A program made the position numbers and the translations under genes. From Riemerella anatipestifer (GTDB lineage Bacteria; Bacteroidota; Bacteroidia; Flavobacteriales; Weeksellaceae): DNA of 64,000 bases. Below, one piece after another: positions 1 to 8,932 of this stretch. The notes under the pieces were generated by a model. It did not search any database. It was not told where the DNA came from and saw nothing but the letters and a program-made list of their open reading frames with translations. The DNA lies in contig NZ_CP142016.1 of NCBI RefSeq assembly GCF_035666175.1, positions 1 to 64,000 on the forward strand, in the 5' to 3' direction. Position 1 is the first letter of the stretch. The number at the start of each line of letters is the position of its first letter.

Positions 1-1476
1 ATGGAGCAAGATTTATTCATTATTTGGGATAGATGCCTACAATTTATGAAGGATAATCTTAATGCTATGGAGCAAGGAGATGCTATGGGTAAACTAGGCA
101 GCTCATTCCATTTGTTGTTTGATAGAGTACAGCCAATATCATTAGTTAATAACAATTTGACCATAGGTGTTCCTAGTGATTTTTATAAAGAATACATAGA
201 GGAAAACTATTTGCCATTATTGTCAGCAGCTCTTAGAAAAAATATAGGTAAAGGTGTTAAGTTGTGGTATTCTGTACTAGATAAAAAATCTCAAGAAAAT
301 CAACAGGTACAGCAGCCAACTGCTCATATAAAAGGTATGAGTACACCAGCACCAAAACCACAGGAAATTATGCCACCGTCTTTGTCTGGTAAGATACAAA
401 ATCCTTTGGTAGTACCTGGTTTAAAAAAGATAAGTGTAGAGTCTAATCTCAATCCAGTACATTCATTTGATAATTTTGTGGAGGGAGAAAGTAATAAGTT
501 CGCTTTTTCTGCTGCTAAAATTATAGCCAAAAGACCTGGAGAAACTTCTTTTAACCCAATGTTTATCTATGGTGGTGTTGGAGTAGGGAAGACACATATT
601 GCCCAAGCAATTGGTTTAGAAATCAAAAATACATATCCAGATAAAGTTGTACATTATTTATCATCTGAGAAATTTATACAACAGTTTATAAAGGCGGCTA
701 ACTCTAACAGAGGTAATGCTAATAGCAGAGAAGACTTTGCTAACTTCTATAAGATGTTAGATGTACTTATTGTAGATGATATTCAGTTTTTATCTGGTAA
801 AAAAGCAACACAAGACTCATTCTTCCATATTTTTGACTATTTGCACCAAAATGGAAAGCAAATTATCCTTACTTCGGATAAAGCTCCAGCAGATATTATG
901 GATATTGAGGAGCGAGTAGTATCTCGTTTCAAATGGGGACTTACGGCAGAAATTAAATCACCTGATTACGATACTAGAAGAAAAATTATAGTGGATAAAC
1001 TCCATAGAGATGGTATTGTTCTTAGTGAGGATATGATAGACTTCTTAGCGGGTGAGGTACAATCTAATGTTAGAGAGTTGATTGGTGTTATCAATGCAGT
1101 TATTGCTTATTCTACTATTTATAAGTCTGATTTAACTTTAGACTTATTGAAGGAGACAATCAATAAAATATCAGCTAACCAAAAGAAAGTTATTAGTATT
1201 CCTTACATTCAAGAAGTGGTTTGTGATTATTTTGGTATCAAGAGAGAGCAATTATTATCTAAAACTAGAAAGAGAGATATTGCATTACCAAGACAGTTGG
1301 CTATGTATTTCGCAAAGGAATTTACAGATGCAACCTTTACGAAGATAGGTGAGGAAATGGGAGGTAAAGACCATTCTACGGTAATGTATGCTTGTGATAC
1401 GGTTAAAAATACGGCAGAGGTAGATAAACAAATGCGAAAGTACATAAAAGAATTGAAGGAGAAAATAAGAAAATAA
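1..1476 (+). CDS. dnaA: Chromosomal replication initiator protein DnaA
   Basis: DnaA binds DnaA boxes at oriC, forms an ATP-dependent filament and melts the origin. The 491-residue protein shows the family layout: an N-terminal helicase-loading domain, a variable proline/glutamine-rich linker (about residues 100-140), an AAA+ core with Walker A GGVGVGKT (191-198) and Walker B LIVDDIQFL (Asp259-Asp260), and a C-terminal DNA-binding domain with the signature GGKDHSTVMYAC (from about 454). The window opens exactly on its ATG, as in sequences linearised at dnaA, so the upstream promoter and any DnaA boxes are out of view. A hairpin follows the stop codon. Confidence 0.98.
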   Translation: MEQDLFIIWDRCLQFMKDNLNAMEQGDAMGKLGSSFHLLFDRVQPISLVNNNLTIGVPSDFYKEYIEENYLPLLSAALRKNIGKGVKLWYSVLDKKSQENQQVQQPTAHIKGMSTPAPKPQEIMPPSLSGKIQNPLVVPGLKKISVESNLNPVHSFDNFVEGESNKFAFSAAKIIAKRPGETSFNPMFIYGGVGVGKTHIAQAIGLEIKNTYPDKVVHYLSSEKFIQQFIKAANSNRGNANSREDFANFYKMLDVLIVDDIQFLSGKKATQDSFFHIFDYLHQNGKQIILTSDKAPADIMDIEERVVSRFKWGLTAEIKSPDYDTRRKIIVDKLHRDGIVLSEDMIDFLAGEVQSNVRELIGVINAVIAYSTIYKSDLTLDLLKETINKISANQKKVISIPYIQEVVCDYFGIKREQLLSKTRKRDIALPRQLAMYFAKEFTDATFTKIGEEMGGKDHSTVMYACDTVKNTAEVDKQMRKYIKELKEKIRK

Positions 1477-1500
1477 TTTTGATTTTTTAGGTTAGTATTA

Positions 1501-1548
1501 GAAAAGGGATTATCTTAGGGCGTTCGTAGTTTTAGGGTAATCCTTTTC
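1501..1548 (+). terminator. Probable terminator after dnaA
   Basis: The arms GAAAAGGGATTATC (1501-1514) and GGTAATCCTTTTC (1536-1548) pair with one bulged G and one G-T pair. The U-rich part lies within the 3' arm rather than after it, so this is a weaker terminator candidate than others here. It lies between dnaA and the phosphatase gene. Confidence 0.5.
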
Positions 1549-1569
1549 AATTTAGTAAAAATATTGGTT

Positions 1570-2001
1570 ATGAAAATTTTAATGCTTTGTTTGGGTAATA
1601 TATGCAGAAGTCCTTTAGCAGAAGGTATTCTAAGGGCTAAAATATCAGAAGAGTATTTTATAGATTCAGCAGGGACAAGTGCTTATCATGAAGGAGCTGA
1701 GGCAGATCCAAGATCTATCCAGACTGCCGATTTTTACGGTATTGATATTAACGGTCATAGATCTCGCCCTTTAGTGAAGGAAGATTTTGAAATTTTTGAC
1801 CGAATTTACTGTATGGATAAGCAAAACTACAAAGATGCTATGGCTTTAGCAGAAAATGAGGAGCAACGCCAAAAACTAGTACTTATTCTAGAAAATAATG
1901 CCGAAGTACCAGACCCTTATTATGGTGGTGTAGGTGGCTTTGAAAAGGTGTATCATATGTTGGATAAAGCTTGTGATAGAATATTTTGGAACTTAATTTA
2001 A
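1570..2001 (+). CDS. Low-molecular-weight protein tyrosine phosphatase
   Basis: Cytoplasmic phosphatase that hydrolyses phosphotyrosine through a cysteinyl-phosphate intermediate. The 143-residue protein begins with beta-strand 1 followed at once by the P-loop CLGNICRS, with nucleophile Cys7 and Arg13 (C-x5-R). The general-acid aspartate is in the DPYYGG segment near the C-terminus. I start at the ATG at 1570; a TTG two codons upstream would add nothing useful. The gene lies 13 bp before the methyltransferase gene, so the two are probably co-transcribed. The substrate cannot be told from sequence. Confidence 0.93.
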   Translation: MKILMLCLGNICRSPLAEGILRAKISEEYFIDSAGTSAYHEGAEADPRSIQTADFYGIDINGHRSRPLVKEDFEIFDRIYCMDKQNYKDAMALAENEEQRQKLVLILENNAEVPDPYYGGVGGFEKVYHMLDKACDRIFWNLI

Positions 2002-2014
2002 AACCTCGTTTATA

Positions 2015-2719
2015 ATGTTATTTCTTATACCTGCCTATTTGTCAGAAGAAAGTCCAAAGGAATACTTTGCTCCTATTATAAAGGATTATATCTTAAAGAC
2101 TGATTATTTTTTTGTAGAGAATGAAAAAACAGCAAGAAAGGTAATTAAGTTTTTTTGCCCTGAAAAAAAACAGTCAGAACTCAGGCTATTTTTACTCAAT
2201 AAACATTCCGAAGAGAAAGATTTGCAGGAAGCAACACTCTTGATGAAACAGGGGACAGATTTTGGGCTTTTATCTGAGGCTGGATTGCCATGTATTGCCG
2301 ACCCTGGTAATATTATGGTAAAATGGGCGCATCAAAATGATATTCAGGTAGTGCCTATTAGTGGACCTTCATCTATTATTTTGGCTCTTATTTCAAGTGG
2401 ATTTAATGGGCAAAATTTCACTTTTAATGGTTATCTTCCTATAGATAAAGTGGAGCGAAAAAAACAAATTTTGTTTTTGGAGCAGCAGGTTCAAAAGACA
2501 GGATATACACAAATTTTTATGGAAACACCTTATAGAAACAATCAACTTTTGGAAGATTTGTGTAAGTTTCTAAATCCTAATACTAAGCTTTGTATTGCGG
2601 CTAATGTTACTCACCCTAGTGAGGAGTTTATTAAAACAAAAGAAATTAAAAACTGGAAAAAGGAAAAACCTGATTTACACAAAATTCCAGCTGTGTTTGT
2701 TATTGGTGCTACTAGATAA
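2015..2719 (+). CDS. SAM-dependent methyltransferase, tetrapyrrole methylase fold (RsmI-like)
   Basis: The 234-residue protein has hallmarks of the TP-methylase fold: the GLLSEAGLPCIADPG segment (about residues 85-99), which resembles the RsmI motif SDAGTPLISDPG, then PISGPSSIILAL and a C-terminal FVIGA strand. RsmI 2'-O-methylates C1402 of 16S rRNA. This shorter Bacteroidota form starts differently (MLFLIPAYL) and may have another substrate, so I keep the name generic. It follows the phosphatase gene by 13 bp and ends five bases from the convergent Rrf2 gene. Confidence 0.85.
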   Translation: MLFLIPAYLSEESPKEYFAPIIKDYILKTDYFFVENEKTARKVIKFFCPEKKQSELRLFLLNKHSEEKDLQEATLLMKQGTDFGLLSEAGLPCIADPGNIMVKWAHQNDIQVVPISGPSSIILALISSGFNGQNFTFNGYLPIDKVERKKQILFLEQQVQKTGYTQIFMETPYRNNQLLEDLCKFLNPNTKLCIAANVTHPSEEFIKTKEIKNWKKEKPDLHKIPAVFVIGATR

Positions 2720-2724
2720 AAAAT

Positions 2725-3159
2725 CTAAATTTTTAGCCAAGCTAAACCTTGTTCTGTCTTTAAAGCTAAATCGTAGAGAGAGTAACTTTTAGTAATGTTC
2801 TCTAATTTGGCTTTTATTTCTCTAAAATCATTGTGTACAGGGCAAGGATTTACAGATGAGCATTCTTTTAGTCCTAGTCCACACTTGGTAAAAAGTCCAC
2901 TTCCATCTATGGCGACAATAATGTCGTAGATTTTAATTTCTTTAAGTCGTTCTATATCAATAGAAAATCCACCTTGGTGCCCTCTTACAGACTCTATGAT
3001 ATTAGCCTTACAGAGCTGTTGTAGTATTTTGGCAATAAAAGCTACAGGAGCATCAATAGACGCTGAAATTTCTTTTACATTAACCCTTTGATTGTTTAGT
3101 CTTTTTTGGGCAATGCAAATGGCAGACCTAATGGCATATTCGCACGCTTTAGAAAACAT
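2725..3159 (-). CDS. Rrf2-family transcriptional regulator
   Basis: 144-residue protein with the Rrf2 pattern: FSKACEYAIRSAICIA at the N-terminus, a winged helix with a recognition segment (APVAFIAKILQQLCKANII), the wing SVRGHQGGF, and a cysteine cluster CGLGLKECSSVNPCPVH (about residues 90-110). Three cysteines in that spacing are what IscR/NsrR-type members use to hold an Fe-S cluster, so iron-sulfur or redox/NO sensing is plausible. Which targets it controls is not visible. A membrane-protein gene lies 11 bp upstream on the same strand and may be co-transcribed. Confidence 0.9.
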   Translation of the reverse strand: MFSKACEYAIRSAICIAQKRLNNQRVNVKEISASIDAPVAFIAKILQQLCKANIIESVRGHQGGFSIDIERLKEIKIYDIIVAIDGSGLFTKCGLGLKECSSVNPCPVHNDFREIKAKLENITKSYSLYDLALKTEQGLAWLKI

Positions 3160-3170
3160 AACTAGATGGA

Positions 3171-3548
3171 TTATTTAAAGTATTGCCATTTAGGGATAAT
3201 CATCAATAGCCCCAGTCCTACATATAAAAATAGATTGGTAACATCTGTGTATAGGAAGGTAGAAAGATAAAACTGATGTAGAATAAAATGGGCTATTACA
3301 GCTAAGGGGAATAAAAAGATACCTATTTTTCTATACAATATGATAAGAAAAAGCCCAACTAATGCTAATAAATCTACTCCGAATATAAGGTAAAAATACC
3401 AAGTAGGTATATTGATACTTTCGTGCTGAGAGAACTCATCTATATCAATACCCAACCCCATAAGAGTAAATATAGCTAAAACTCCAATAGCTATATAAAA
3501 GCTATTAGTTTTTTTAGGCTCATCATTAAAGTAGTTTCTGTCTTCCAT
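3171..3548 (-). CDS. Small hypothetical membrane protein
   Basis: 125 residues with about four hydrophobic segments (roughly 17-35, 48-69, 73-92 and 100-118) and a charged N-terminal tail (MEDRNYFNDEPKK). No motif that I recognise. It lies between the lrp-type gene and the Rrf2 gene on the same strand, with the lrp terminator upstream, so it probably has its own promoter and may be co-transcribed with the Rrf2 regulator. Confidence 0.75.
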   Translation of the reverse strand: MEDRNYFNDEPKKTNSFYIAIGVLAIFTLMGLGIDIDEFSQHESINIPTWYFYLIFGVDLLALVGLFLIILYRKIGIFLFPLAVIAHFILHQFYLSTFLYTDVTNLFLYVGLGLLMIIPKWQYFK

Positions 3549-3558
3549 TCCGTAAAAT

Positions 3559-3588
3559 TAAAAAAAGCCTTTGATAAAACAAAGGCTT
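3559..3588 (-). terminator. Rho-independent terminator after the Lrp/AsnC gene
   Basis: On the minus strand AAGCCTTTG pairs with CAAAGGCTT (9 bp, 6-base loop; 3580-3588 with 3565-3573) and is followed by a run of T. It lies directly downstream of the Lrp/AsnC gene. Confidence 0.85.
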
Positions 3589-3608
3589 CTTATAAAAAAA
3601 TAAGTTTA

Positions 3609-4079
3609 TTAAGCTTTAACAGCTTGTATTAGTCTGTTTTTATCACTTAGATACTCTTCCATAGAAATCATACTTTCTGTTCTGGTAACATCTTCAATGT
3701 CGTCTATTTGGTAGATGACATTCTTAGCATCTTCTGTATTTTTGGCTTTCATTTTACAGAAAATGTTGTATCTACCAGATACTACACTAGTTTCTATAAT
3801 GTTAGGGATTTTTTCTAATTGTTTCAACACTTCTTGGGTTCTATTAGATTTAGTTAATAGTATTCCTATAAATGCGGTAAAAGTATAGTCTAGTTTCTCG
3901 TAATCTATTTTCAGAGAAGAGCCTAAAATAATTCCTGCGTCTTCCATTTTCTTAACTCTTACATGTATGGTTCCTGCAGAAACATTAAGATTTTTTGCTA
4001 TTTCTGTAAAAGGCATTCTTGTATTTTGTACTAAATAATCTAAAATGCTTTTGTCTATTTCGTCCAAACGGTAATCCAT
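3609..4079 (-). CDS. Lrp/AsnC-family transcriptional regulator
   Basis: 156-residue one-domain-plus-RAM regulator. The N-terminus holds the AsnC-type helix-turn-helix (LDEIDKSILDYLVQNTRMPF, then EIAKNLNVSAGTIHVRVKKM, about residues 5-50). The rest is an alpha/beta RAM ligand-binding domain (TFTAFIGILL to DVTRTESMIS). Family members respond to amino acids and form octamers on DNA. The ligand here is unknown. A TAATTTTG -7 element and a 15-bp palindrome upstream fit an autoregulated promoter. A terminator follows. Confidence 0.92.
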   Translation of the reverse strand: MDYRLDEIDKSILDYLVQNTRMPFTEIAKNLNVSAGTIHVRVKKMEDAGIILGSSLKIDYEKLDYTFTAFIGILLTKSNRTQEVLKQLEKIPNIIETSVVSGRYNIFCKMKAKNTEDAKNVIYQIDDIEDVTRTESMISMEEYLSDKNRLIQAVKA

Positions 4080-4127
4080 AGTATTAAATATTTTTACTTT
4101 ATTATCAAAATTTGAGTTTTATTTTTA

Positions 4128-4135
4128 CAAAATTA
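4128..4135 (-). promoter_or_regulatory. Candidate -7 promoter element for the Lrp/AsnC gene
   Basis: The minus strand reads TAATTTTG, an exact match to the Bacteroidota -7 consensus TAnnTTTG, about 50 bases upstream of the start codon. No clear TTG -33 element is seen at the usual spacing; the palindrome at 4148-4162 occupies that region. Confidence 0.5.
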
Positions 4136-4147
4136 CGAAAAAAAACG

Positions 4148-4162
4148 AATAACTTAGTTATT
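4148..4162. promoter_or_regulatory. Perfect 7-bp-arm palindrome, candidate Lrp operator
   Basis: AATAACT, one base, AGTTATT. A 15-bp palindrome with an A/T centre is the general shape of Lrp/AsnC sites. It lies immediately upstream of the -7 element of the Lrp-type gene, a good place for autoregulation. A/T-rich palindromes can also occur by chance in this low-GC DNA. Confidence 0.35.
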
Positions 4163-4209
4163 AAATTTTGACATTTTATGTTAATTTTTTTGAGAAAAAT
4201 TTAACAAAT

Positions 4210-7200
4210 TTATTTTGTCTTAGTACTGTCCGTAGTTTCCTTAGCTTTGAAACTATCTTTTTTCTTTCTACTGAAGAAACGATTGAAACTTTTACTATAA
4301 ACCACACCGCCTCCCCAAGATTGGTTAGCTCCTGCGTTTTGTCCCACAATATTAGAAATATTAGAAGGTTTAGAGTAGGCTCTTAAGATACGACTACCAT
4401 CATTACTTTTAGACCAATCATACTCTATAATTCCTTCTCCAGAAAGAAAATTATTTGCTTCTGCGTTTTGGTTTCTTGCGATAGGAACACCTAATCCTGT
4501 TTTAATATTAACTCTAGGAGAAAGGATAAAGCTTAATCTACCAGAAGCTCTATCAGCGGTATTGGTAGCTTGATCTCCGCGGATATAATCCAAATCTATT
4601 TGGAACTGATTACTAATGGTATTAAGTACCGCACCAAGCTGCTTCATTAGAAGAGCGTATCCTTGGGAAGTTACAGTACTTCCTACATCAAATGTAAGGC
4701 CTCCTGTGTTAGCTACATTGAAATTGTTAAGTGCTAGAATAGAACCGAACTGAATGATTTTTTCATCTGGGGTACTCATTCTAAAAGCAAGAGCTTCTTT
4801 AATCTGACTAGAAACATCAGGTGTCTTTATATCAAACTGAATATCAGGGTTAGACAATGATTGTGTGATTTTAGTTTCTAGCATTACATTTACAGGAGGA
4901 AGTTTTCCTGTATTAAGGTACTCTCCCAAATTGGTTACAGTTCTATAATAGTTTGCCGAAATATTGAGTGCTGGATTCATTACATTATTATCCCAAGAAA
5001 TGCTACTTCCTTTTGCAATTTGAAAAGAGCGTTCTAGTATTGCTTTTGAAACATATGTACCATTATCTACTATATATGTTCCGTTCATAGACATTTGCCC
5101 GTTTCTGTTCATTCTGAACCTCAGATTTTCTGCAGTTCCTCTCACACTAATATCTCCTATATCATCTCCTACCAATACATTTACGGTAGAGCCTCTATCT
5201 ACATCTAGGGCTAAATCTATATTCATATTTGCTCCAGATTTTTCTCTTTTGGCTACAGTGAGTTGCCCGTCTTCATTTCGTTCTACAAAACGAAGCATTT
5301 TAAATTCATCTACCGAAGTTGCCGAGTTACTATTAAGTGTAAATACACTATTATTTAAAACTTTTGTTCTAGCATTGATGTTAAGAGCTGTAACAGCACC
5401 ATCTACAAATATATCTCCTGTACCGTAAACTCTTCCCCAAAAAACATCAAAATCTCTTTGAGTGGTATTAAGAAGCATTAAATTATCCGTCCTGATAATG
5501 AGGTTGAGCCCCATAGACGCAATATTATCAAACTGGATAGCTCCAGAAACACTACCTTTAGAACTAGTTCTACCATCACTTATTCCAATATTATTGAGGG
5601 TGGCAAAACCTTTTGATAAAGGGATAACGGTGTCATCAAAGTAATAATCTACGCCTGAGAAATTGAGTTTAAAACCAAATTTAGATAAGGCTATATCTCC
5701 ACTATAATTGATGTCGTCTACAGTACCATTTATCTTAAGCTGTCCACTAGCATTACCTCTAAAGTTGCTAAATACAGCTTTTACAAATTCTTGTACAAAT
5801 GCTAAATCAAATTTATTTAAATCAGCGGTAAGGTCTAGACTAGGAGAAGGCGTATTATTATCTACTTTTCCAAAGATTCTGAGCTTATCATTTCCGAAAA
5901 TTTCTGAAGAAGTTACTTTAACATTTACATCAAAAATGTTAGGACGCTCGGTTTTCTCTGCATTGATTAGTAAATCTCCTAAGTTTTTGTCATGTATAGA
6001 GAAACCATCTACTTTTAAATCTACAATAGGTTCTATATTATTTTTGAGGATAGCTAGTTTTATGGTTCCGTTAGCGTTACCCTTAATATTTAAGTCGGAG
6101 CTACCTTCTTTTAAGGCTAATACTTTAGAGAGATTAACATTTTTAACATCAATATTAGCATTGATGTTTTTAGCATCTTTATAAGTACCATTAACTAAAA
6201 CTTCACTGTCGTCGGAATAAAATTTTAGATTTTCAATGTCTATAAATCCTGTTTTTTTTCTGTAGGTAATAGAGTGATTAAGCTCTGGCGAAGTGTCTAC
6301 ATTCCACACAAAGCTATTGAGTTTAACCTCGGTAGGCTCGAATCTTATAATATAATCACCGTTTGCATTAGTCGTTTGATTAAGATTAACCGCGTAAGAT
6401 TTCATAGCATCTTCCTTCTCATCTTTATCGGTGCCATGTAAAAATCTTATGGCAAGATGTAGATGTTCTCCATCAGGATTTTTGCCTATAATACTGGCAT
6501 TTTTAAGGATATTTTTATTGTATTCAGCACGGTTCATTTCCAAAGAGAAATTATCTTCTCTACTTTTGGTATCTATTTTAAGTGCTAATCCATCAATCAT
6601 GATGCTATCCTTTTTAGCAGGAGATTTTATATTATACTTAACATCTGTTTCTGCTAAAATTTGGTTTACCTTTTCGGTTTCTTTTTTACCAATGATATAT
6701 TTTAAATAGCTAGTATCTGCATTTAATAGTAAATCATTACTATTGCCGTCATAACTTCCAGATACAGAGAGTATGTTACTTACTCTCAAATTAGGTTCAA
6801 AAAAGTTGATAAGTCCTTGTGAAATTTTGAAGTCTAAATCTAAATATTGCCCTCTATATAGGCGTTTAGGTTGATTAGTAACCAGTAGTTTGCTTATACT
6901 ATTTTGCACCATACCACCTATGTCTCCCAAATTGAATTTTCCTGCAACTTTACCTTCTACTACATTAGGTGCGTTTACGGATACAATTCTTTTTCCGTCC
7001 TCAAAATAAGCTTTAACATCTCCTGTTGGAAGAGCTATTTTTTGGTCTTTGGATAAAACTTTAACATCTCTAAGATGAGCGTTTAGTTGCATATCGTTAA
7101 TATCCTTCATAAACACTTCTGTATCTACATATCCACTTATTATCTGTCTTTCAGAACTTCCAGAGAAATAGCTGGCGTTCAAATGGTTGATGTCTGCTGT

Positions 7201-8928
7201 TACATTGGCATACAATCTAAGAGTACTAAAATCAAAAATACCTTTAACATTTGCTTGCGCATTTTCATCATTTATGTTTACAATACCTTCGTAGCGTTTT
7301 TTGTTAAGATATCCGTCTAAAACCAGATTATTGAGGGTTTTATCTAACAGTTCTATACGCCTGATGTTAGACTTGGTTCTGAGTTTCATTTGATTGATAT
7401 CAAAGCTTTCTCCATCTAAATCAAATCGACCAGAAATAAGCCCAACCTGTGGATTTTTGGTAATAGTGGCTACATTCAGATTAGTAACTTCTAATAAGCC
7501 ATTATACTTAGGAACTTTACTATATTCTCTTAGAGTAAAACGGTCTATTTTTGCCTGCCCAACACCTGAAATTAAATTTCCTCTAAGAGCAATTTGTTCA
7601 GGATTAGCTTTTAGCATACCATTATATTTTATTCTACCAAAATCATCAGCCACATTACCCATTTTTTTTGAAATAAAACTAGGGAATAAACTTTTTAGCC
7701 CTTTATAAGTAAGGTCTGTAGAGATACTATTGGTTTCTACGGAGAAACTTTTGTCTAGTATTTTGGCAACCTTTATAGATGATGAAACTATTTTAGAATC
7801 ATTATCACCTATGGCAAATTGATTTAGAGTAAAGTTATTGAGTACGCCAGTCATATTTCCTGAGGTACTGATGGGCTTGTAGTTATCCCAATCTCTTACA
7901 AAGTAACTGATGTCATAACCACTTATTTGGCTACCTTTTTTCATCTGCATATCCCATTTTACTTTGTTACCAAAGTCTGCCCAAGTACCATTGTTAAGAT
8001 TAAATTTTAAACTTCCGTGTAGCAAGCTGTGGTCAGTATTGATGAGTAAATCGTCTAAGAAAAGAGCCTCTTTGGTTAGAGAAAAATCCGTAGAGAAAGT
8101 ATCCAAAAAGTGTTTTTTGCCCCATCTTTTGGTCGTCATTCTAAATTGATTTACTTTAGCACTAACTTCCGGACCTTTAACTTTTAACTCAGGGATTATC
8201 AAGTTTAAATTTTCGGCATCTAGCCATCTTCCCTCGTCTCCTGGGTGATTCTGATTGACGATAGAAAGTTTGGAATCCTCAATAATTACACGAGTTTTAA
8301 GTTGAAATGGAGGTTTATTTGGGTCTGGTTTTTTGCCATTATCGAAAAGCTCTACAAAACGGATAAAGTTAGGAATGCTATCACCTTTGTAGGTAATCAC
8401 TTTCATATCCAAGTTTTTGATAGATAGTGATTGGAACTTGATATGTCTAGAATTTGCTAAAATAGAAAACCAGTCTGAATCTGCGTACAACTCTTTAGCC
8501 TTAATAAATTGATAACCTTTATGGTCTTTTACAGTTACTTTATGTAGCGTAACATCTCCAAAATAATTAAGGTCTATTTTTTCAAAAGCTATTTGGGTAT
8601 TAAGGTCTTGGTTGAGTTTCTTTACCACCTTTTGGGTAAGCCAATTTTTAGTAACAGGTAGATTTATGGCAATAAATCCAATAGCAAATAAAGATAAGAG
8701 CGTCCAAAAAAGTACCAACAAAAGTTTAGCCCACCAAGAGTAGCTGGTAACATCTTTAGCGGCTTGTTTTGCAAATTCTTCGGCGGTTTCTTTAGGGTTT
8801 TCTATAGCATCTTTTAAAAACTCTTTGGTTTCTTGTACTTTCTTTTCTATATGTTGTTCCGCCTCATTTATTTTATTAGAAATAGGATTATCTTTTTTGT
8901 TATCGTTATTATTATTTAAATTTGCCAT
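4210..8928 (-). CDS. tamB: TamB-like translocation/assembly module protein (DUF490/AsmA-like)
   Basis: A 1572-residue envelope protein, expected to span the periplasm as a long beta-groove between inner and outer membranes and to help outer-membrane protein insertion or lipid transport. The first 60 residues are charged and cytoplasmic; a single transmembrane anchor follows (about 68-88, LLLVLFWTLLSLFAIGFIAI). A very long beta-rich repeat body comes next, then a C-terminal TamB domain (about 1050-1500) with the typical VRGTAENLRFRMNRNGQMSM and IDLDYIRGDQ-type segments. The start codon is only four bases from the divergent tsaD start. No TamA gene is in the window. Confidence 0.9.
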   Translation of the reverse strand: MANLNNNNDNKKDNPISNKINEAEQHIEKKVQETKEFLKDAIENPKETAEEFAKQAAKDVTSYSWWAKLLLVLFWTLLSLFAIGFIAINLPVTKNWLTQKVVKKLNQDLNTQIAFEKIDLNYFGDVTLHKVTVKDHKGYQFIKAKELYADSDWFSILANSRHIKFQSLSIKNLDMKVITYKGDSIPNFIRFVELFDNGKKPDPNKPPFQLKTRVIIEDSKLSIVNQNHPGDEGRWLDAENLNLIIPELKVKGPEVSAKVNQFRMTTKRWGKKHFLDTFSTDFSLTKEALFLDDLLINTDHSLLHGSLKFNLNNGTWADFGNKVKWDMQMKKGSQISGYDISYFVRDWDNYKPISTSGNMTGVLNNFTLNQFAIGDNDSKIVSSSIKVAKILDKSFSVETNSISTDLTYKGLKSLFPSFISKKMGNVADDFGRIKYNGMLKANPEQIALRGNLISGVGQAKIDRFTLREYSKVPKYNGLLEVTNLNVATITKNPQVGLISGRFDLDGESFDINQMKLRTKSNIRRIELLDKTLNNLVLDGYLNKKRYEGIVNINDENAQANVKGIFDFSTLRLYANVTADINHLNASYFSGSSERQIISGYVDTEVFMKDINDMQLNAHLRDVKVLSKDQKIALPTGDVKAYFEDGKRIVSVNAPNVVEGKVAGKFNLGDIGGMVQNSISKLLVTNQPKRLYRGQYLDLDFKISQGLINFFEPNLRVSNILSVSGSYDGNSNDLLLNADTSYLKYIIGKKETEKVNQILAETDVKYNIKSPAKKDSIMIDGLALKIDTKSREDNFSLEMNRAEYNKNILKNASIIGKNPDGEHLHLAIRFLHGTDKDEKEDAMKSYAVNLNQTTNANGDYIIRFEPTEVKLNSFVWNVDTSPELNHSITYRKKTGFIDIENLKFYSDDSEVLVNGTYKDAKNINANIDVKNVNLSKVLALKEGSSDLNIKGNANGTIKLAILKNNIEPIVDLKVDGFSIHDKNLGDLLINAEKTERPNIFDVNVKVTSSEIFGNDKLRIFGKVDNNTPSPSLDLTADLNKFDLAFVQEFVKAVFSNFRGNASGQLKINGTVDDINYSGDIALSKFGFKLNFSGVDYYFDDTVIPLSKGFATLNNIGISDGRTSSKGSVSGAIQFDNIASMGLNLIIRTDNLMLLNTTQRDFDVFWGRVYGTGDIFVDGAVTALNINARTKVLNNSVFTLNSNSATSVDEFKMLRFVERNEDGQLTVAKREKSGANMNIDLALDVDRGSTVNVLVGDDIGDISVRGTAENLRFRMNRNGQMSMNGTYIVDNGTYVSKAILERSFQIAKGSSISWDNNVMNPALNISANYYRTVTNLGEYLNTGKLPPVNVMLETKITQSLSNPDIQFDIKTPDVSSQIKEALAFRMSTPDEKIIQFGSILALNNFNVANTGGLTFDVGSTVTSQGYALLMKQLGAVLNTISNQFQIDLDYIRGDQATNTADRASGRLSFILSPRVNIKTGLGVPIARNQNAEANNFLSGEGIIEYDWSKSNDGSRILRAYSKPSNISNIVGQNAGANQSWGGGVVYSKSFNRFFSRKKKDSFKAKETTDSTKTK
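8893..8924 (+). promoter_or_regulatory. Candidate tsaD promoter lying inside the tamB 5' end
   Basis: TTTG (ending 8899), a 17-base spacer, then TAAATTTG (8917-8924) match the Bacteroidota -33/-7 pair. The expected transcription start falls around 8930, just before the tsaD ATG at 8933, giving a very short or absent 5' UTR. The motif lies in the first dozen codons of tamB on the opposite strand. Confidence 0.55.
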
Positions 8929-8932
8929 AATT

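Noticed and set aside
8825..8932. Longer TsaD with a hydrophobic N-terminal extension
   Set aside because: The 36 upstream codons are antisense to the charged tamB N-terminus, and TsaD proteins begin just before the GIESSCDDT motif.
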